A model generated the notes under the pieces. The model saw only the letters and a list, made by a program, of their open reading frames with translations, did not search any database and had not been told where the DNA came from. Shown piece by piece: positions 8,741-17,065 of a stretch of 64,000 nucleotides of DNA (within the stretch, counting starts at the first letter, position 1; every line of letters begins with the position of its first letter). Position numbers and translations under genes: made by a program. Origin of the DNA: Cronobacter sakazakii (GTDB lineage: Bacteria > Pseudomonadota > Gammaproteobacteria > Enterobacterales > Enterobacteriaceae); contig NZ_CP011047.1 in assembly GCF_000982825.1 (NCBI RefSeq), positions 4,030,001 through 4,094,000 on the forward strand. The letters are read 5' to 3'.

Positions 8741-9162
8741 CCTCGCGCATACAGCCGGGCAGTGACGTCATCGTCTGCGCGGAAATGGACGAACAGTGGG
8801 GATACGTCGGGGCTAAATCGCGCCAGCGCTGGCTGTTTTACGCGTATGACAGGCTCCGGAAGACGGTTGTTGCGCACGTATTCGGTGAACGCACTATGGC
8901 GACGCTGGGGCGTCTTATGAGCCTGCTGTCACCCTTTGACGTGGTGATATGGATGACGGATGGCTGGCCGCTGTATGAATCCCGCCTGAAGGGAAAGCTG
9001 CACGTAATCAGCAAGCGATATACGCAGCGAATTGAGCGGCATAACCTGAATCTGAGGCAGCACCTGGCACGGCTGGGACGGAAGTCGCTGTCGTTCTCAA
9101 AATCGGTGGAGCTGCATGACAAAGTCATCGGGCATTATCTGAACATAAAACACTATCAATAA
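8659..9162 (+). CDS. insB: IS1 protein InsB (C-terminal part of the InsAB' transposase)
   Basis: InsB frame of 167 codons overlapping insA. The active transposase is the InsA-InsB' fusion made by -1 frameshifting at the A6C run at 8716-8722, and the InsB part carries the DDE-type catalytic region (AEMDEQWGYVGAK, WMTDGWPLY, the C-terminal NLNLRQHLARLGRKS stretch). It has no stop or frame disruption, so the element looks able to transpose. Confidence 0.95.
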   Translation: MPGNRPHYGRWPQHDFPPFKKLRPQSVTSRIQPGSDVIVCAEMDEQWGYVGAKSRQRWLFYAYDRLRKTVVAHVFGERTMATLGRLMSLLSPFDVVIWMTDGWPLYESRLKGKLHVISKRYTQRIERHNLNLRQHLARLGRKSLSFSKSVELHDKVIGHYLNIKHYQ

Positions 9163-9177
9163 GTTGGAGTCATTACC

Positions 9178-9186
9178 TAATCACAC
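9178..9186. repeat. IS1 target-site duplication, right copy
   Basis: Exact second copy of TAATCACAC abutting the IS1 right end. Confidence 0.95.
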
Positions 9187-9302
9187 TTCCTTGTTAATAT
9201 CGGCAGCCAAAAAGAATTCATGAGATCAGGATTGATAATTTTATTTCACAACTTATTTACCATTTCCCCTTTAGCCGCATAAAAACGGCACTGTTTTTTT
9301 TG

Positions 9303-9342
9303 AAAATAAAAAAGCCGCCGCCCGTAAAGTACAGGCGGCGGC
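9303..9342 (-). terminator. Rho-independent terminator after mngB
   Basis: Perfect 9-bp stem (GCCGCCGCC / GGCGGCGGC, 9314-9322 with 9334-9342) and an 11-nt loop. On the minus strand it is followed by a T-rich run (plus-strand A at 9303-9313). It ends the mngAB transcript before the IS1 and cyd region. Confidence 0.9.
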
Positions 9343-9356
9343 GTCAATACAATGGC

Positions 9357-11999
9357 TTAAACAGGGCGACAGACTGTGGCGCTGAAGGTCCGTGATTCGC
9401 AAGGTTTCAGCGCGCCGGTGTGGCCATTCGGGAGAATGTTATCCGCACGCGGCGCTTCATCCATACCTGTTTGCTGCCAGGCCTGAAGCGAGGCGCTGAA
9501 CGTGACCTGCGCCTCGCTCGTTGTCACACAGGACGGGTTATAAACGCGCACGATCAGCGCCTCGCGATCTTCTGCTTTTTTCAGCACGCTGAGTTGTGCA
9601 CCGCCAGATGTCATCTGCAGGAGGCTATACCGGCACGGCGTGGTTATTCCGGACGGATTCAGCTTCATCGCATCCCAGGGAATTTTGTTATAGCACTGTA
9701 CGGGGGTAAGCCAGGTGCGCGCCTGCTGCGCCACGCCCGCCGTGAGCGCATCGCCCTGATACGGCCACAGGCTCAGCCGGCAAGAAAACTCGCCCCGCAT
9801 TTGTGAATCCGGCGTCGGCAGATGAATGCCGGAAGGACGGCCAGGACGGAGCGCCAAATCGGCTTTGCCGAGCGCACCGACGCCACGCAAAAGCGTCAAT
9901 GCAAAGGTGTCGTGCCGCTCGCCGACAATTTCCACCTCGCGCAACCCTTCGGTAAAAAGCGCTATCCCCTGCCCCTGCTGTTCGAGCACGGCGTAGTTCA
10001 GGAAATTCCATACCGGCACCGGCGCTTCTTCCCACCCCTCTTCTTCCCAGCGCGTCATCGCCTCGTCCATAACCGGGCGATACACGCTGCCAAACTGGGT
10101 GTCGGTAAGTACCCGCTCGCAGGCGAAAGGCGTCGGAATAAGCAGCCGCACGCGGTGGTCATCCGCCTGGTTGTTCAGCGTCACCGCTACATCAATCCGC
10201 GGGCTGTCATGCGAAAGCGTGATACGCAACTGTGCGTCAAGCCGCCCGTCACACTTACGGGCAGCGCGCGCCGCCAGATTTACCGGCACGGGCATGAACA
10301 GATTGATAATGGCGTGGCTTTGCCAGGCTTCGTGGATGATTTGGTGCGTCGCCGCCTGTGCGCCGGAACGCAGCACCCACTCCGCGCGGGCAGGTGAATA
10401 GTCATACTCGTCGCCATTATCAGAACTCTCTTCCAGCTCAAACACCCGGTCATAGGTCAGGCCGCGCTGCTTATCCTCAAGCTGCACGGTGCCGCTGGCA
10501 TTAACGCTAATCCGCCAGAAAGGGTTTTCGAGCAGCGAGGCGTGCTGCGGCGGCGAATGGCACAGCAGCCCCGCCACGCCAGATTCAAGGCGTAGCCGGG
10601 TGTAGCCCATCGCGGGCAGCGACTGGCAGAGCTGAATGTCATACTCCATAAACGGCTCATCATGACCGTAATGCACCAGTTGCCGGTCCACCAGGCCCGG
10701 ATCGAGTGTGCGGGCCGCCCGAATGTAATACGCCACCGGCTCGCCCCGATCGTCCCACAGAGCAAAGCGCTGGCCGCGCAACCGCACGGTGGTGTTAACC
10801 ACCTCATGACGCGGGTGCGGCATCAGGTTAAACAGCGTCAGTGTGTCGCCGTCACAGGCAGGCATGCTGTCAGCGATTTTGCGCATATAAAACGTCAGCA
10901 GGTTATCCGCCATATCCTGGGCGAGGCTAAAGCGGCTCATGATTTCGCGGTGTACCACGTCGCTGCAGCAGCAGCCGATGCTGTCGTGCGCGTGGTTTTT
11001 TAAAATCTCCTTCCACATCTTTTCAAACAGCCCGTGATGGTACTCAAACCCGAGCGACCAGGCGATAGCGGCGAGCGGCTCCAGCAGATTGACGATACTG
11101 TTTTCGATGCGCGCATGGGCGATTTTAATGTCCATTCGCGTGGAGCCAATGGTGCGATGAACGCGCATCGTCTTACCATCGATGAACTCGCCTTTCAGCG
11201 TCGGCAGGCGATCGCGCATGGTGTCGATATGCTCAAACACCGTTTCGAACCGGCTCATCACAAATTCGCGCTGCGGGTAGATTTGCCGTAGTTTTTCCAT
11301 CACCGCGAAAAGGTTCTGCTGAAGCGGCATCTGGTCATGGCCGTTCGGCAGCAGGATTTCTTTCGTCAGCGAGGCCTTTTCCAGTACCGCACAGCACGGG
11401 TCGAGCCGCTTACGCAGCGCCGTTTCATCCTCGGGTAAGTACTTACCAATGGCATAGCCCAGCGGCAGCACCTGCGTCGTTACTACGCTGCCATCCGCAC
11501 TCTGCCAGAGAAATTCCGTTTTATCGCTGCCGTGACGAGGCGAGCAGCCGCGCCAGAACATGGCGCGCGTAATGCCGAACTGGTTATAAATATGCGGCAA
11601 CTGGCCGGACATGCCGAACGAATCGGGCAGATAGCCGATTTTCATCGGCTCGCCGAACGGGCGGCAGTCGCGCAATCCGTAAAGGAGATTGCGGGCAATC
11701 GACTCCCCCGCGACGATTGTCGTATCGGTCTGGGTATACCAGGGGCCGATAATCAGTTTTCCCGCCGCGACCAGCGCGCGGACGCGTTCACGGTACTGCG
11801 GCTTCACGGCGAAATAATCCTCCAGCACCGCCGTCTGGCCGTCGAGCACGTAAAAGAGATAGTCCGCGTCCTGTTCGAGGCGCGTCAGGATCTCTTCCAT
11901 GTTGTTGACCAGCAAAATCCGTGAGGCTTCCGTGGTGAAATACCATTCGCGGTCCCAGTGCATGTGGGGCGTGATATGGACTCGTGATACAGCGTTCAT
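9357..11999 (-). CDS. mngB: Alpha-mannosidase MngB (mannosylglycerate hydrolase)
   Basis: Cytoplasmic GH38 enzyme that splits 2-O-(6-phospho-alpha-mannosyl)-D-glycerate, made by MngA during uptake, into mannose-6-phosphate and glycerate. It has 880 aa (E. coli about 877). The N-terminal GH38 catalytic domain (about 1-270) has metal-site residues in THMHWDREW-like ITPHMHWDREWYF and the nucleophile Asp in GYLPDSFGMSGQLP. The middle helical domain includes HAHIRIEN-like AHARIENS and NHAHDSIGCC. C-terminal beta domains complete the protein. It lies 24 bp downstream of mngA. Confidence 0.95.
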   Translation of the reverse strand: MNAVSRVHITPHMHWDREWYFTTEASRILLVNNMEEILTRLEQDADYLFYVLDGQTAVLEDYFAVKPQYRERVRALVAAGKLIIGPWYTQTDTTIVAGESIARNLLYGLRDCRPFGEPMKIGYLPDSFGMSGQLPHIYNQFGITRAMFWRGCSPRHGSDKTEFLWQSADGSVVTTQVLPLGYAIGKYLPEDETALRKRLDPCCAVLEKASLTKEILLPNGHDQMPLQQNLFAVMEKLRQIYPQREFVMSRFETVFEHIDTMRDRLPTLKGEFIDGKTMRVHRTIGSTRMDIKIAHARIENSIVNLLEPLAAIAWSLGFEYHHGLFEKMWKEILKNHAHDSIGCCCSDVVHREIMSRFSLAQDMADNLLTFYMRKIADSMPACDGDTLTLFNLMPHPRHEVVNTTVRLRGQRFALWDDRGEPVAYYIRAARTLDPGLVDRQLVHYGHDEPFMEYDIQLCQSLPAMGYTRLRLESGVAGLLCHSPPQHASLLENPFWRISVNASGTVQLEDKQRGLTYDRVFELEESSDNGDEYDYSPARAEWVLRSGAQAATHQIIHEAWQSHAIINLFMPVPVNLAARAARKCDGRLDAQLRITLSHDSPRIDVAVTLNNQADDHRVRLLIPTPFACERVLTDTQFGSVYRPVMDEAMTRWEEEGWEEAPVPVWNFLNYAVLEQQGQGIALFTEGLREVEIVGERHDTFALTLLRGVGALGKADLALRPGRPSGIHLPTPDSQMRGEFSCRLSLWPYQGDALTAGVAQQARTWLTPVQCYNKIPWDAMKLNPSGITTPCRYSLLQMTSGGAQLSVLKKAEDREALIVRVYNPSCVTTSEAQVTFSASLQAWQQTGMDEAPRADNILPNGHTGALKPCESRTFSATVCRPV

Positions 12000-12023
12000 A
12001 AGGTCATCCTTGAAAGTGAATGC

Positions 12024-13940
12024 TTACGGCAACGTGCCGTCGGGGAGATAGCGGCCTGCCTTAACGGCATGGCGACGCCAGAGGATTAAAACGAGTGTCG
12101 AGATGGCGCTGCCGATAAGCGCCGCGCCAAACCAGCCAGCAGCGGCTATAAACCGTCCCAGCCCGCCGTCGCTGAGCAAAAACAGCGAGAAAATCCCCGC
12201 GCCCGGCGTAGCAAGCCCGAGGTGCAGACTACCGACGATGGCCCCCGTCACCATAGAGCCCGTGACAAACGCGCCAATCACCCGCAGCGGATCTTCAATC
12301 GCCATCGGGATAGCGCCTTCGGTAATGCCCGCCAGGCCCAGCAGCCAGGTGGATTTGCCGAGATCCTTTTCAAAGGTTTTAAAGAGGCCTGGTGCCAGCA
12401 GCGTGGATGCCGTTACGGTAAAAGCAGACACCATCTTCACCGAAGCAAACATGGCGTAAGGGGCGAGCACGCCATTTGCCATCGCGCCGAGGCAAAACGC
12501 ATAGGCGGCTTTGTTCACCGGGCCGCCCAAATCGAATGAGCACATAAAGCCGATGACGGCGCCCAGCAGCAGCGCGTTAGAGCCGGAAAGGCCGTTCAGC
12601 CAGGCGGTCAACGTATTGTTAATCCAGGCGACCGGCTCGCCGATGACAAACAGCATCAGGCTGCCTGTCGCGAGCGTGCCGACCACCGGATAAACGTAAA
12701 ATGTCAGAAAACCGTTAAACCGGCTGTTCAGGCGCAGATACGTTTTAATCAGTTGCATCAGTCCGCCTGCCAGCAGCCCGCCTGCCACCGCGCCGATAAA
12801 CCCGGCGCCAATCATGTTAGCGGCAAGCCCGGCGGCAAACCCCGGCGCCAGCGCGGGTTTATCGGCAAGGGAAAACGCGGTGTAGGCCGCCAGCACCGGC
12901 AACATCAGCGTGTCGAGCAAACCGCCGCCGAGTTTACGCCACAGCCACAGCCAGGAGTTGTCCTGCTCAAACAACGCCTGAAGATCGAAAAGCTGTGCTA
13001 GCAGCACCGCGACCGCCAGCACCGTGCCGCCTGCGACAATCAGCGGCACCGCAAACGAAATGCCATTCAGCAATGCCTGCTTAACCGCGGTTTTCCACTG
13101 CGTACCGATGCCCGCCGCCGCAGGGGGTTGCGGGTTACCGGATGATTGCTGCGCCAGCGCCTGACGCAGCAGGCTTTCCGCCTGTTTAATGGGGGCCGCC
13201 ACCGGCACGCTGAGCACCGCCCGCCCGGCGAAACGTTCCGCGTCTTTCACGGCGACATCGGCGGCGAAAATCACGCCCTGCGCCGTGGCGATTTGTGCCG
13301 CCGTCAGCCGCCCTTCAATGCCATTCGCGCCCTGCTTTTCTGTATATACGGTGATGCCGAGCCGCCGCCCTGCACGCTCCAGATACTCCGCCGCCATGTA
13401 AGTGTGCGCGATCCCCGCCGGGCACGCTGTCACGCAGACCACCACCGGCTGGTCTGCGGAGCCAGAGGCAACCGGAGGCGGCAGCGGGCGCGCTTCGAGA
13501 ATGGCGAGCAACGCCTCCGCTGAAGGCGCGTTTATGGCCGCCTCGCGCACCGCATCGTCCACCAGCAGCGTGGTGAGTTCCGTCAGCAACTGGATATGCG
13601 TGGTGCCCGCTTGCGCCGCGGGGATAGCCAGCAGAAAAATGAGCTGTACCGGTTCATCGCCCTCCACACCCTGCCAGGCGACGGGTTCGCGCAGCGTCGC
13701 CACGGCAAACGTGGCCTCCCTGACCGCCGCGCATTTCCCGTGCGGCACCGCCAGCCCCTCGCCGAGCGCCGTCGGCCCCAGCGCTTCGCGCTGCATAACC
13801 TCGTTTACAAACGCGGTGTGGTCATGCAGCTTGCCCTGCGCCGCCAGCAGACCTGCGAGTGCGGCGATCGCCTCATCGCGCGTGGAAAACGGCGCGTGGA
13901 TCTGGATAAGCCCCGGATCCGTTAATGCTCTGAGATTCAT
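12024..13940 (-). CDS. mngA: PTS mannosylglycerate transporter EIIABC
   Basis: Fructose-family PTS permease that imports and phosphorylates 2-O-alpha-mannosyl-D-glycerate. Domains run EIIA (about 1-145, His in GLAVPHGK), EIIB (about 170-265, Cys in VCVTACPAGIAHTYMAAEYL) and EIIC (about 290-630, eight to nine TM helices). I chose the ATG at 13940 (MNLRALTDP), 638 aa, because a GGAGG lies 5 nt upstream. The ATG at 13943 leaves only 2 nt, and an in-frame ATG at 14006 would give 660 aa, close to the annotated E. coli length. Transcribed divergently from mngR and followed by mngB. Confidence 0.94.
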   Translation of the reverse strand: MNLRALTDPGLIQIHAPFSTRDEAIAALAGLLAAQGKLHDHTAFVNEVMQREALGPTALGEGLAVPHGKCAAVREATFAVATLREPVAWQGVEGDEPVQLIFLLAIPAAQAGTTHIQLLTELTTLLVDDAVREAAINAPSAEALLAILEARPLPPPVASGSADQPVVVCVTACPAGIAHTYMAAEYLERAGRRLGITVYTEKQGANGIEGRLTAAQIATAQGVIFAADVAVKDAERFAGRAVLSVPVAAPIKQAESLLRQALAQQSSGNPQPPAAAGIGTQWKTAVKQALLNGISFAVPLIVAGGTVLAVAVLLAQLFDLQALFEQDNSWLWLWRKLGGGLLDTLMLPVLAAYTAFSLADKPALAPGFAAGLAANMIGAGFIGAVAGGLLAGGLMQLIKTYLRLNSRFNGFLTFYVYPVVGTLATGSLMLFVIGEPVAWINNTLTAWLNGLSGSNALLLGAVIGFMCSFDLGGPVNKAAYAFCLGAMANGVLAPYAMFASVKMVSAFTVTASTLLAPGLFKTFEKDLGKSTWLLGLAGITEGAIPMAIEDPLRVIGAFVTGSMVTGAIVGSLHLGLATPGAGIFSLFLLSDGGLGRFIAAAGWFGAALIGSAISTLVLILWRRHAVKAGRYLPDGTLP

Positions 13941-13943
13941 CAT

Positions 13944-14121
13944 TACCTCCATGGAATGACGCCAGCTTTCGCCAGCAAGGCTTCCGATCCTGCCAGCAAT
14001 AACCACACCTTTATGGGATCATTTTCATATTACCGATAATTTGTATTTAATTTGTTTTATTTACAGATAATACATTACGGGCATAATCAGAAAATACCAG
14101 GACGACGAAACAGGAGACGCT
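13944..14121. promoter_or_regulatory. mngA-mngR divergent intergenic region
   Basis: A 178-bp region with an AT-rich core (about 14020-14090). It must hold the promoters for mngAB and mngR and, by analogy with E. coli, the MngR operator. No single operator could be picked with confidence. Confidence 0.5.
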
Positions 14122-14838
14122 GTGGCCGCCAAACCCAAATATCGCCAGATAGCCGATACCCTGCGCGAGCAGATTCGCGAAGGTGTGCTGAAACCCGGCG
14201 ACGCGCTGCCGACGGAATCGGCGCTGCAGGCACAGTTCGGCGTCAGCCGTGTGACGGTGCGCCAGGCACTGAAACAGCTCATCAGCGAGCAGATCGTGGA
14301 GAGCGTTCAGGGCAGCGGCACCTATGTGAAAGAAGAGCGCGTGCGCTATGACATCTACCAGCTCACCGGCTTTCAGGAAAAGCTGACGGACAGACAAGCA
14401 GAGACCCGCAGCGAAGTGCTGCTGTTTGAGGTGATCCGCCCCGATGAGACGCTGGCAATGCGGCTTCAGCTCACCACCGCCGATAAAGTGTGGCACGTGA
14501 AACGGGTGCGCTTTATCAAGCAAAAGCCGGTGATTCTGGAGGAGACGTGGATGCCGGTGCGGCTTTTTACCGATCTCACCTGGGAGGTGATGGAGCAGTC
14601 GAAATATCACTATATCGAGCAGATGAAAAAGCTCGTTATTGACCGCAGCGAACAGGAGATCCTGCCGGTCATGCCCGATGCTGAAGTGGTGCAGGCGCTT
14701 GGCATCGACCCGGCGCAGCCCACGCTTGAGAAGCGCTCACGGGGTTACCTGCACGACGGCCAGGTATTTGAATACAGCCGTAACGTCTTTAAAAGCGACG
14801 ACTACCAGTTCACGCTGGTGGCGCGCCGCAGGCAATAA
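14122..14838 (+). CDS. mngR: GntR-family regulator MngR
   Basis: Repressor of the mannosylglycerate operon (formerly FarR in E. coli), 238 aa (E. coli 240). It has an N-terminal winged helix (about 8-72, PTESALQAQFGVSRVTVRQAL is the recognition part) and a C-terminal UTRA ligand domain (about 90-232). It starts with GTG at 14122, preceded by AGGAG at 14112-14116. Divergent from mngAB, so it probably also regulates itself. Its stop sits immediately next to the terminator of the opposing suc transcript. Confidence 0.94.
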   Translation: MAAKPKYRQIADTLREQIREGVLKPGDALPTESALQAQFGVSRVTVRQALKQLISEQIVESVQGSGTYVKEERVRYDIYQLTGFQEKLTDRQAETRSEVLLFEVIRPDETLAMRLQLTTADKVWHVKRVRFIKQKPVILEETWMPVRLFTDLTWEVMEQSKYHYIEQMKKLVIDRSEQEILPVMPDAEVVQALGIDPAQPTLEKRSRGYLHDGQVFEYSRNVFKSDDYQFTLVARRRQ

Positions 14839-14862
14839 AAAAGGCTACCCTCACGAGTAGCC
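14836..14862 (-). terminator. Terminator of sdhCDAB-sucABCD / SdhX
   Basis: Stem GGCTAC / GTAGCC (14843-14848 with 14857-14862) with an 8-nt loop, followed on the minus strand by TTTTTTATT. It would serve as the 3' end of SdhX. It overlaps the mngR stop codon on the other strand. Confidence 0.88.
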
Positions 14863-14935
14863 AACCATGTCGAATCTTATTATCGGGTGGTTTAGCCTCC
14901 CACCCACGAGGTAATACGTTTACTTCAGGATGGTT
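14836..14935 (-). ncRNA. sdhX: SdhX (RybD) sRNA from the sucD 3' UTR
   Basis: In E. coli and Salmonella the 3' end of the sdhCDAB-sucABCD mRNA is processed by RNase E into the Hfq-bound sRNA SdhX, which represses ackA and other targets. Here the sucD stop is followed on the minus strand by a conserved-looking 3' UTR with two stem-loops: GGTGGGAGGCTAAACCACCC, and GGCTAC-loop-GTAGCC with a T6 tail. The 5' end of the processed RNA cannot be set from sequence, so the left boundary (terminator) is firm and the right one approximate. Confidence 0.65.
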
Positions 14936-15789
14936 TTCAGCGCGTCGCCGATGTCCGCCAGGCTGCGCACGGTTTTCACGCCTGCCGCTTCCAGCGCCGC
15001 GAATTTCTCATCCGCCGTGCCTTTGCCGCCTGCGATAATCGCGCCCGCGTGGCCCATACGCTTGCCTTTCGGCGCGGTCACGCCTGCGATGTAGCCCACT
15101 ACCGGTTTGGTGACGTGATCTTTAATATACGCCGCCGCTTCTTCTTCCGCGCTGCCGCCGATCTCGCCGATCATCACGATCGCTTCGGTCTGCGGATCTT
15201 CCTGGAACAGCTTCAGGATATCGATGAAGTTAGAGCCCGGGATCGGGTCGCCGCCGATACCCACGCAGGTCGACTGACCAAAACCGTAATCGGTGGTCTG
15301 TTTAACCGCTTCGTAGGTCAGGGTGCCGGAGCGGGAAACGATGCCCACACGGCCTGGCTGGTGGATATGGCCAGGCATGATGCCGATTTTGCACTCGCCT
15401 GGGGTGATAACGCCCGGGCAGTTCGGCCCGATCATACGCACACCGGCTTCATCCAGCTTCACTTTCACGGTCAGCATATCCAGCGTCGGGATGCCTTCAG
15501 TAATAGTGATGATGAGCTTAATGCCTGCGTCGATGGCTTCCAGAATGGAGTCTTTGCAGAACGGTGCCGGAACGTAGATAACGGACGCGGTCGCACCGGT
15601 CGCCTCTACCGCTTCGCGCACGGTGTTGAACACTGGCAGGCCGAGGTGCGTGGTGCCGCCTTTGCCCGGCGTTACGCCGCCAACCATCTGGGTGCCGTAA
15701 GCGATAGCCTGTTCGGAGTGGAATGTCCCCTGGCTGCCGGTAAAGCCCTGGCAGATAACTTTGGTGTTTTTATCGATCAGAATGGACAT
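14920..15789 (-). CDS. sucD: Succinate-CoA ligase alpha subunit
   Basis: CoA-binding alpha subunit of succinyl-CoA synthetase, which makes ATP from succinyl-CoA in the TCA cycle. 289 aa as in E. coli. The N-terminal CoA-binding Rossmann domain has GFTGSQGTFHSEQAIAYG, and the active-site histidine that is phosphorylated lies in RMGHAGAIIAGG (about residue 246). The ATG overlaps the sucC stop by one base. Last gene of the long TCA operon, and its 3' UTR gives SdhX. Confidence 0.98.
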   Translation of the reverse strand: MSILIDKNTKVICQGFTGSQGTFHSEQAIAYGTQMVGGVTPGKGGTTHLGLPVFNTVREAVEATGATASVIYVPAPFCKDSILEAIDAGIKLIITITEGIPTLDMLTVKVKLDEAGVRMIGPNCPGVITPGECKIGIMPGHIHQPGRVGIVSRSGTLTYEAVKQTTDYGFGQSTCVGIGGDPIPGSNFIDILKLFQEDPQTEAIVMIGEIGGSAEEEAAAYIKDHVTKPVVGYIAGVTAPKGKRMGHAGAIIAGGKGTADEKFAALEAAGVKTVRSLADIGDALKTILK

Positions 15790-16955
15790 TATTTCCCCTC
15801 CACAGCAGCAACAACCTGCTGAGCTGCATCCGTCAGACTTTTCGCTGCAATAATATTCAGGCCGCTGTCGGCCAGTTTCTTCGCGCCCAGCTCGGCGTTG
15901 TTGCCTTCAAGACGCACGACAACCGGAACGTTCACGCCCACTTCCGCCACCGCGCCGATGATGCCGTCGGCAATCAGGTCGCAGCGCACAATGCCGCCGA
16001 AGATGTTAACCAGTACGGCTTTCACTTTGTCGTCAGACAGAATGATTTTGAACGCTTCGGTCACGCGCTCTTTGGTCGCGCCGCCGCCCACGTCCAGGAA
16101 GTTCGCCGGTTCGCCGCCGTGCAGCTTCACGATGTCCATAGTGCCCATCGCGAGGCCCGCGCCGTTCACCATGCAACCGATGTTGCCGTCCAGCGCCACG
16201 TAGTTCAGCTCCCACTGCGCCGCTTGCGCTTCGCGCGGATCTTCCTGAGACTGGTCGCGCATTTCACGCAGATCCGGCTGGCGGAACAGCGCGTTGCCGT
16301 CAGCGCCCAGTTTGCCGTCGAGGCAGATCAGGTCGCCCTGAGAGGTGATAACCAGCGGGTTGATTTCGATAAGCGCCAGGTCGCGCTCCAGAAAAATGTT
16401 CGCCAGCCCCATAAACACTTTGGTGAACTGCTGAACCAGTTTCCCTTCAAGGCCCAGTTTGAAGGCCAGCTCGCGTCCCTGATACGGCATCGGGCCGGTC
16501 AGCGGATCGATAGCGACTTTGTGGATCAGGTGCGGGGTTTCTTCCGCCACTTTTTCGATTTCCACGCCGCCTTCGGTAGAGGCCATGAACACCACGCGAC
16601 GGGAGCCACGGTCAACCACCGCGCCGAGGTAGAGTTCTTTCGCGATATCGGTCGCGGCTTCCACCAGGATCTGGTTAACCGGCTGGCCGTTCGCGTCCGT
16701 TTGATAGGTCACCAGGCGTTTGCCCAGCCAGTGCTCGGCAAAGGCGCGAATCTCTTCTTTGCTCTTAACGACTTTTACACCGCCCGCTTTACCGCGGCCG
16801 CCTGCGTGTACCTGGCATTTCACCACCCACGGGCCGGAGCCGATTTTAGAGGCGGCTTCTTCTGCTTCACGCGGAGTCGAGCAGGCATAACCTACCGGCG
16901 TCGGCAGGCCTGATCTGGCAAACAGCTGTTTCGCCTGATATTCGTGTAAGTTCAT
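15789..16955 (-). CDS. sucC: Succinate-CoA ligase (ADP-forming) beta subunit
   Basis: Nucleotide-binding beta subunit of succinyl-CoA synthetase, 388 aa as in E. coli. It has an ATP-grasp N-terminal part (about 1-238, with CQVHAGGRGKAGGVK) and a C-terminal ligase domain (about 245-388, NIFGGIVRCDLIA). It overlaps sucD by one base and follows sucB after a 110-bp gap with two hairpins. Confidence 0.98.
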   Translation of the reverse strand: MNLHEYQAKQLFARSGLPTPVGYACSTPREAEEAASKIGSGPWVVKCQVHAGGRGKAGGVKVVKSKEEIRAFAEHWLGKRLVTYQTDANGQPVNQILVEAATDIAKELYLGAVVDRGSRRVVFMASTEGGVEIEKVAEETPHLIHKVAIDPLTGPMPYQGRELAFKLGLEGKLVQQFTKVFMGLANIFLERDLALIEINPLVITSQGDLICLDGKLGADGNALFRQPDLREMRDQSQEDPREAQAAQWELNYVALDGNIGCMVNGAGLAMGTMDIVKLHGGEPANFLDVGGGATKERVTEAFKIILSDDKVKAVLVNIFGGIVRCDLIADGIIGAVAEVGVNVPVVVRLEGNNAELGAKKLADSGLNIIAAKSLTDAAQQVVAAVEGK

Positions 16956-17006
16956 CTCTTCAGTCCATCAAGAAAAAGCGCATTCACGCTCGGAGTTCGA
17001 AATTGC

Positions 17007-17057
17007 CGCGCCTTGCGGCGCGACCATAAACATTACCTGAGGGCGGTCGGGCCGCCC
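17007..17057. repeat. Tandem hairpins between sucB and sucC
   Basis: Two perfect inverted repeats stand close together: CGCGCC-TTGC-GGCGCG (17007-17022) and GGGCGG-TCGGG-CCGCCC (17041-17057). Neither has a U tract in the direction of transcription, so they are more likely mRNA-processing or stabilising structures than terminators. Confidence 0.55.
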
Positions 17058-17065
17058 TTGTGAAA

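Larger units (their letters stand above)
8410..9177 (+). mobile_element. Complete IS1 insertion sequence (768 bp)
   Basis: The element is exactly 768 bp, the standard IS1 length. The left end begins GGTGATGCTGCCAACTTA and the right end finishes TAAGTTGGAGTCATTACC, which are the imperfect terminal inverted repeats of IS1. It holds insA and insB, and is flanked by a perfect 9-bp target duplication, so it transposed here as a unit and recently. It lies between cydA and mngB, pointing opposite to both, about 514 bp upstream of the cydA ATG. Confidence 0.98.
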
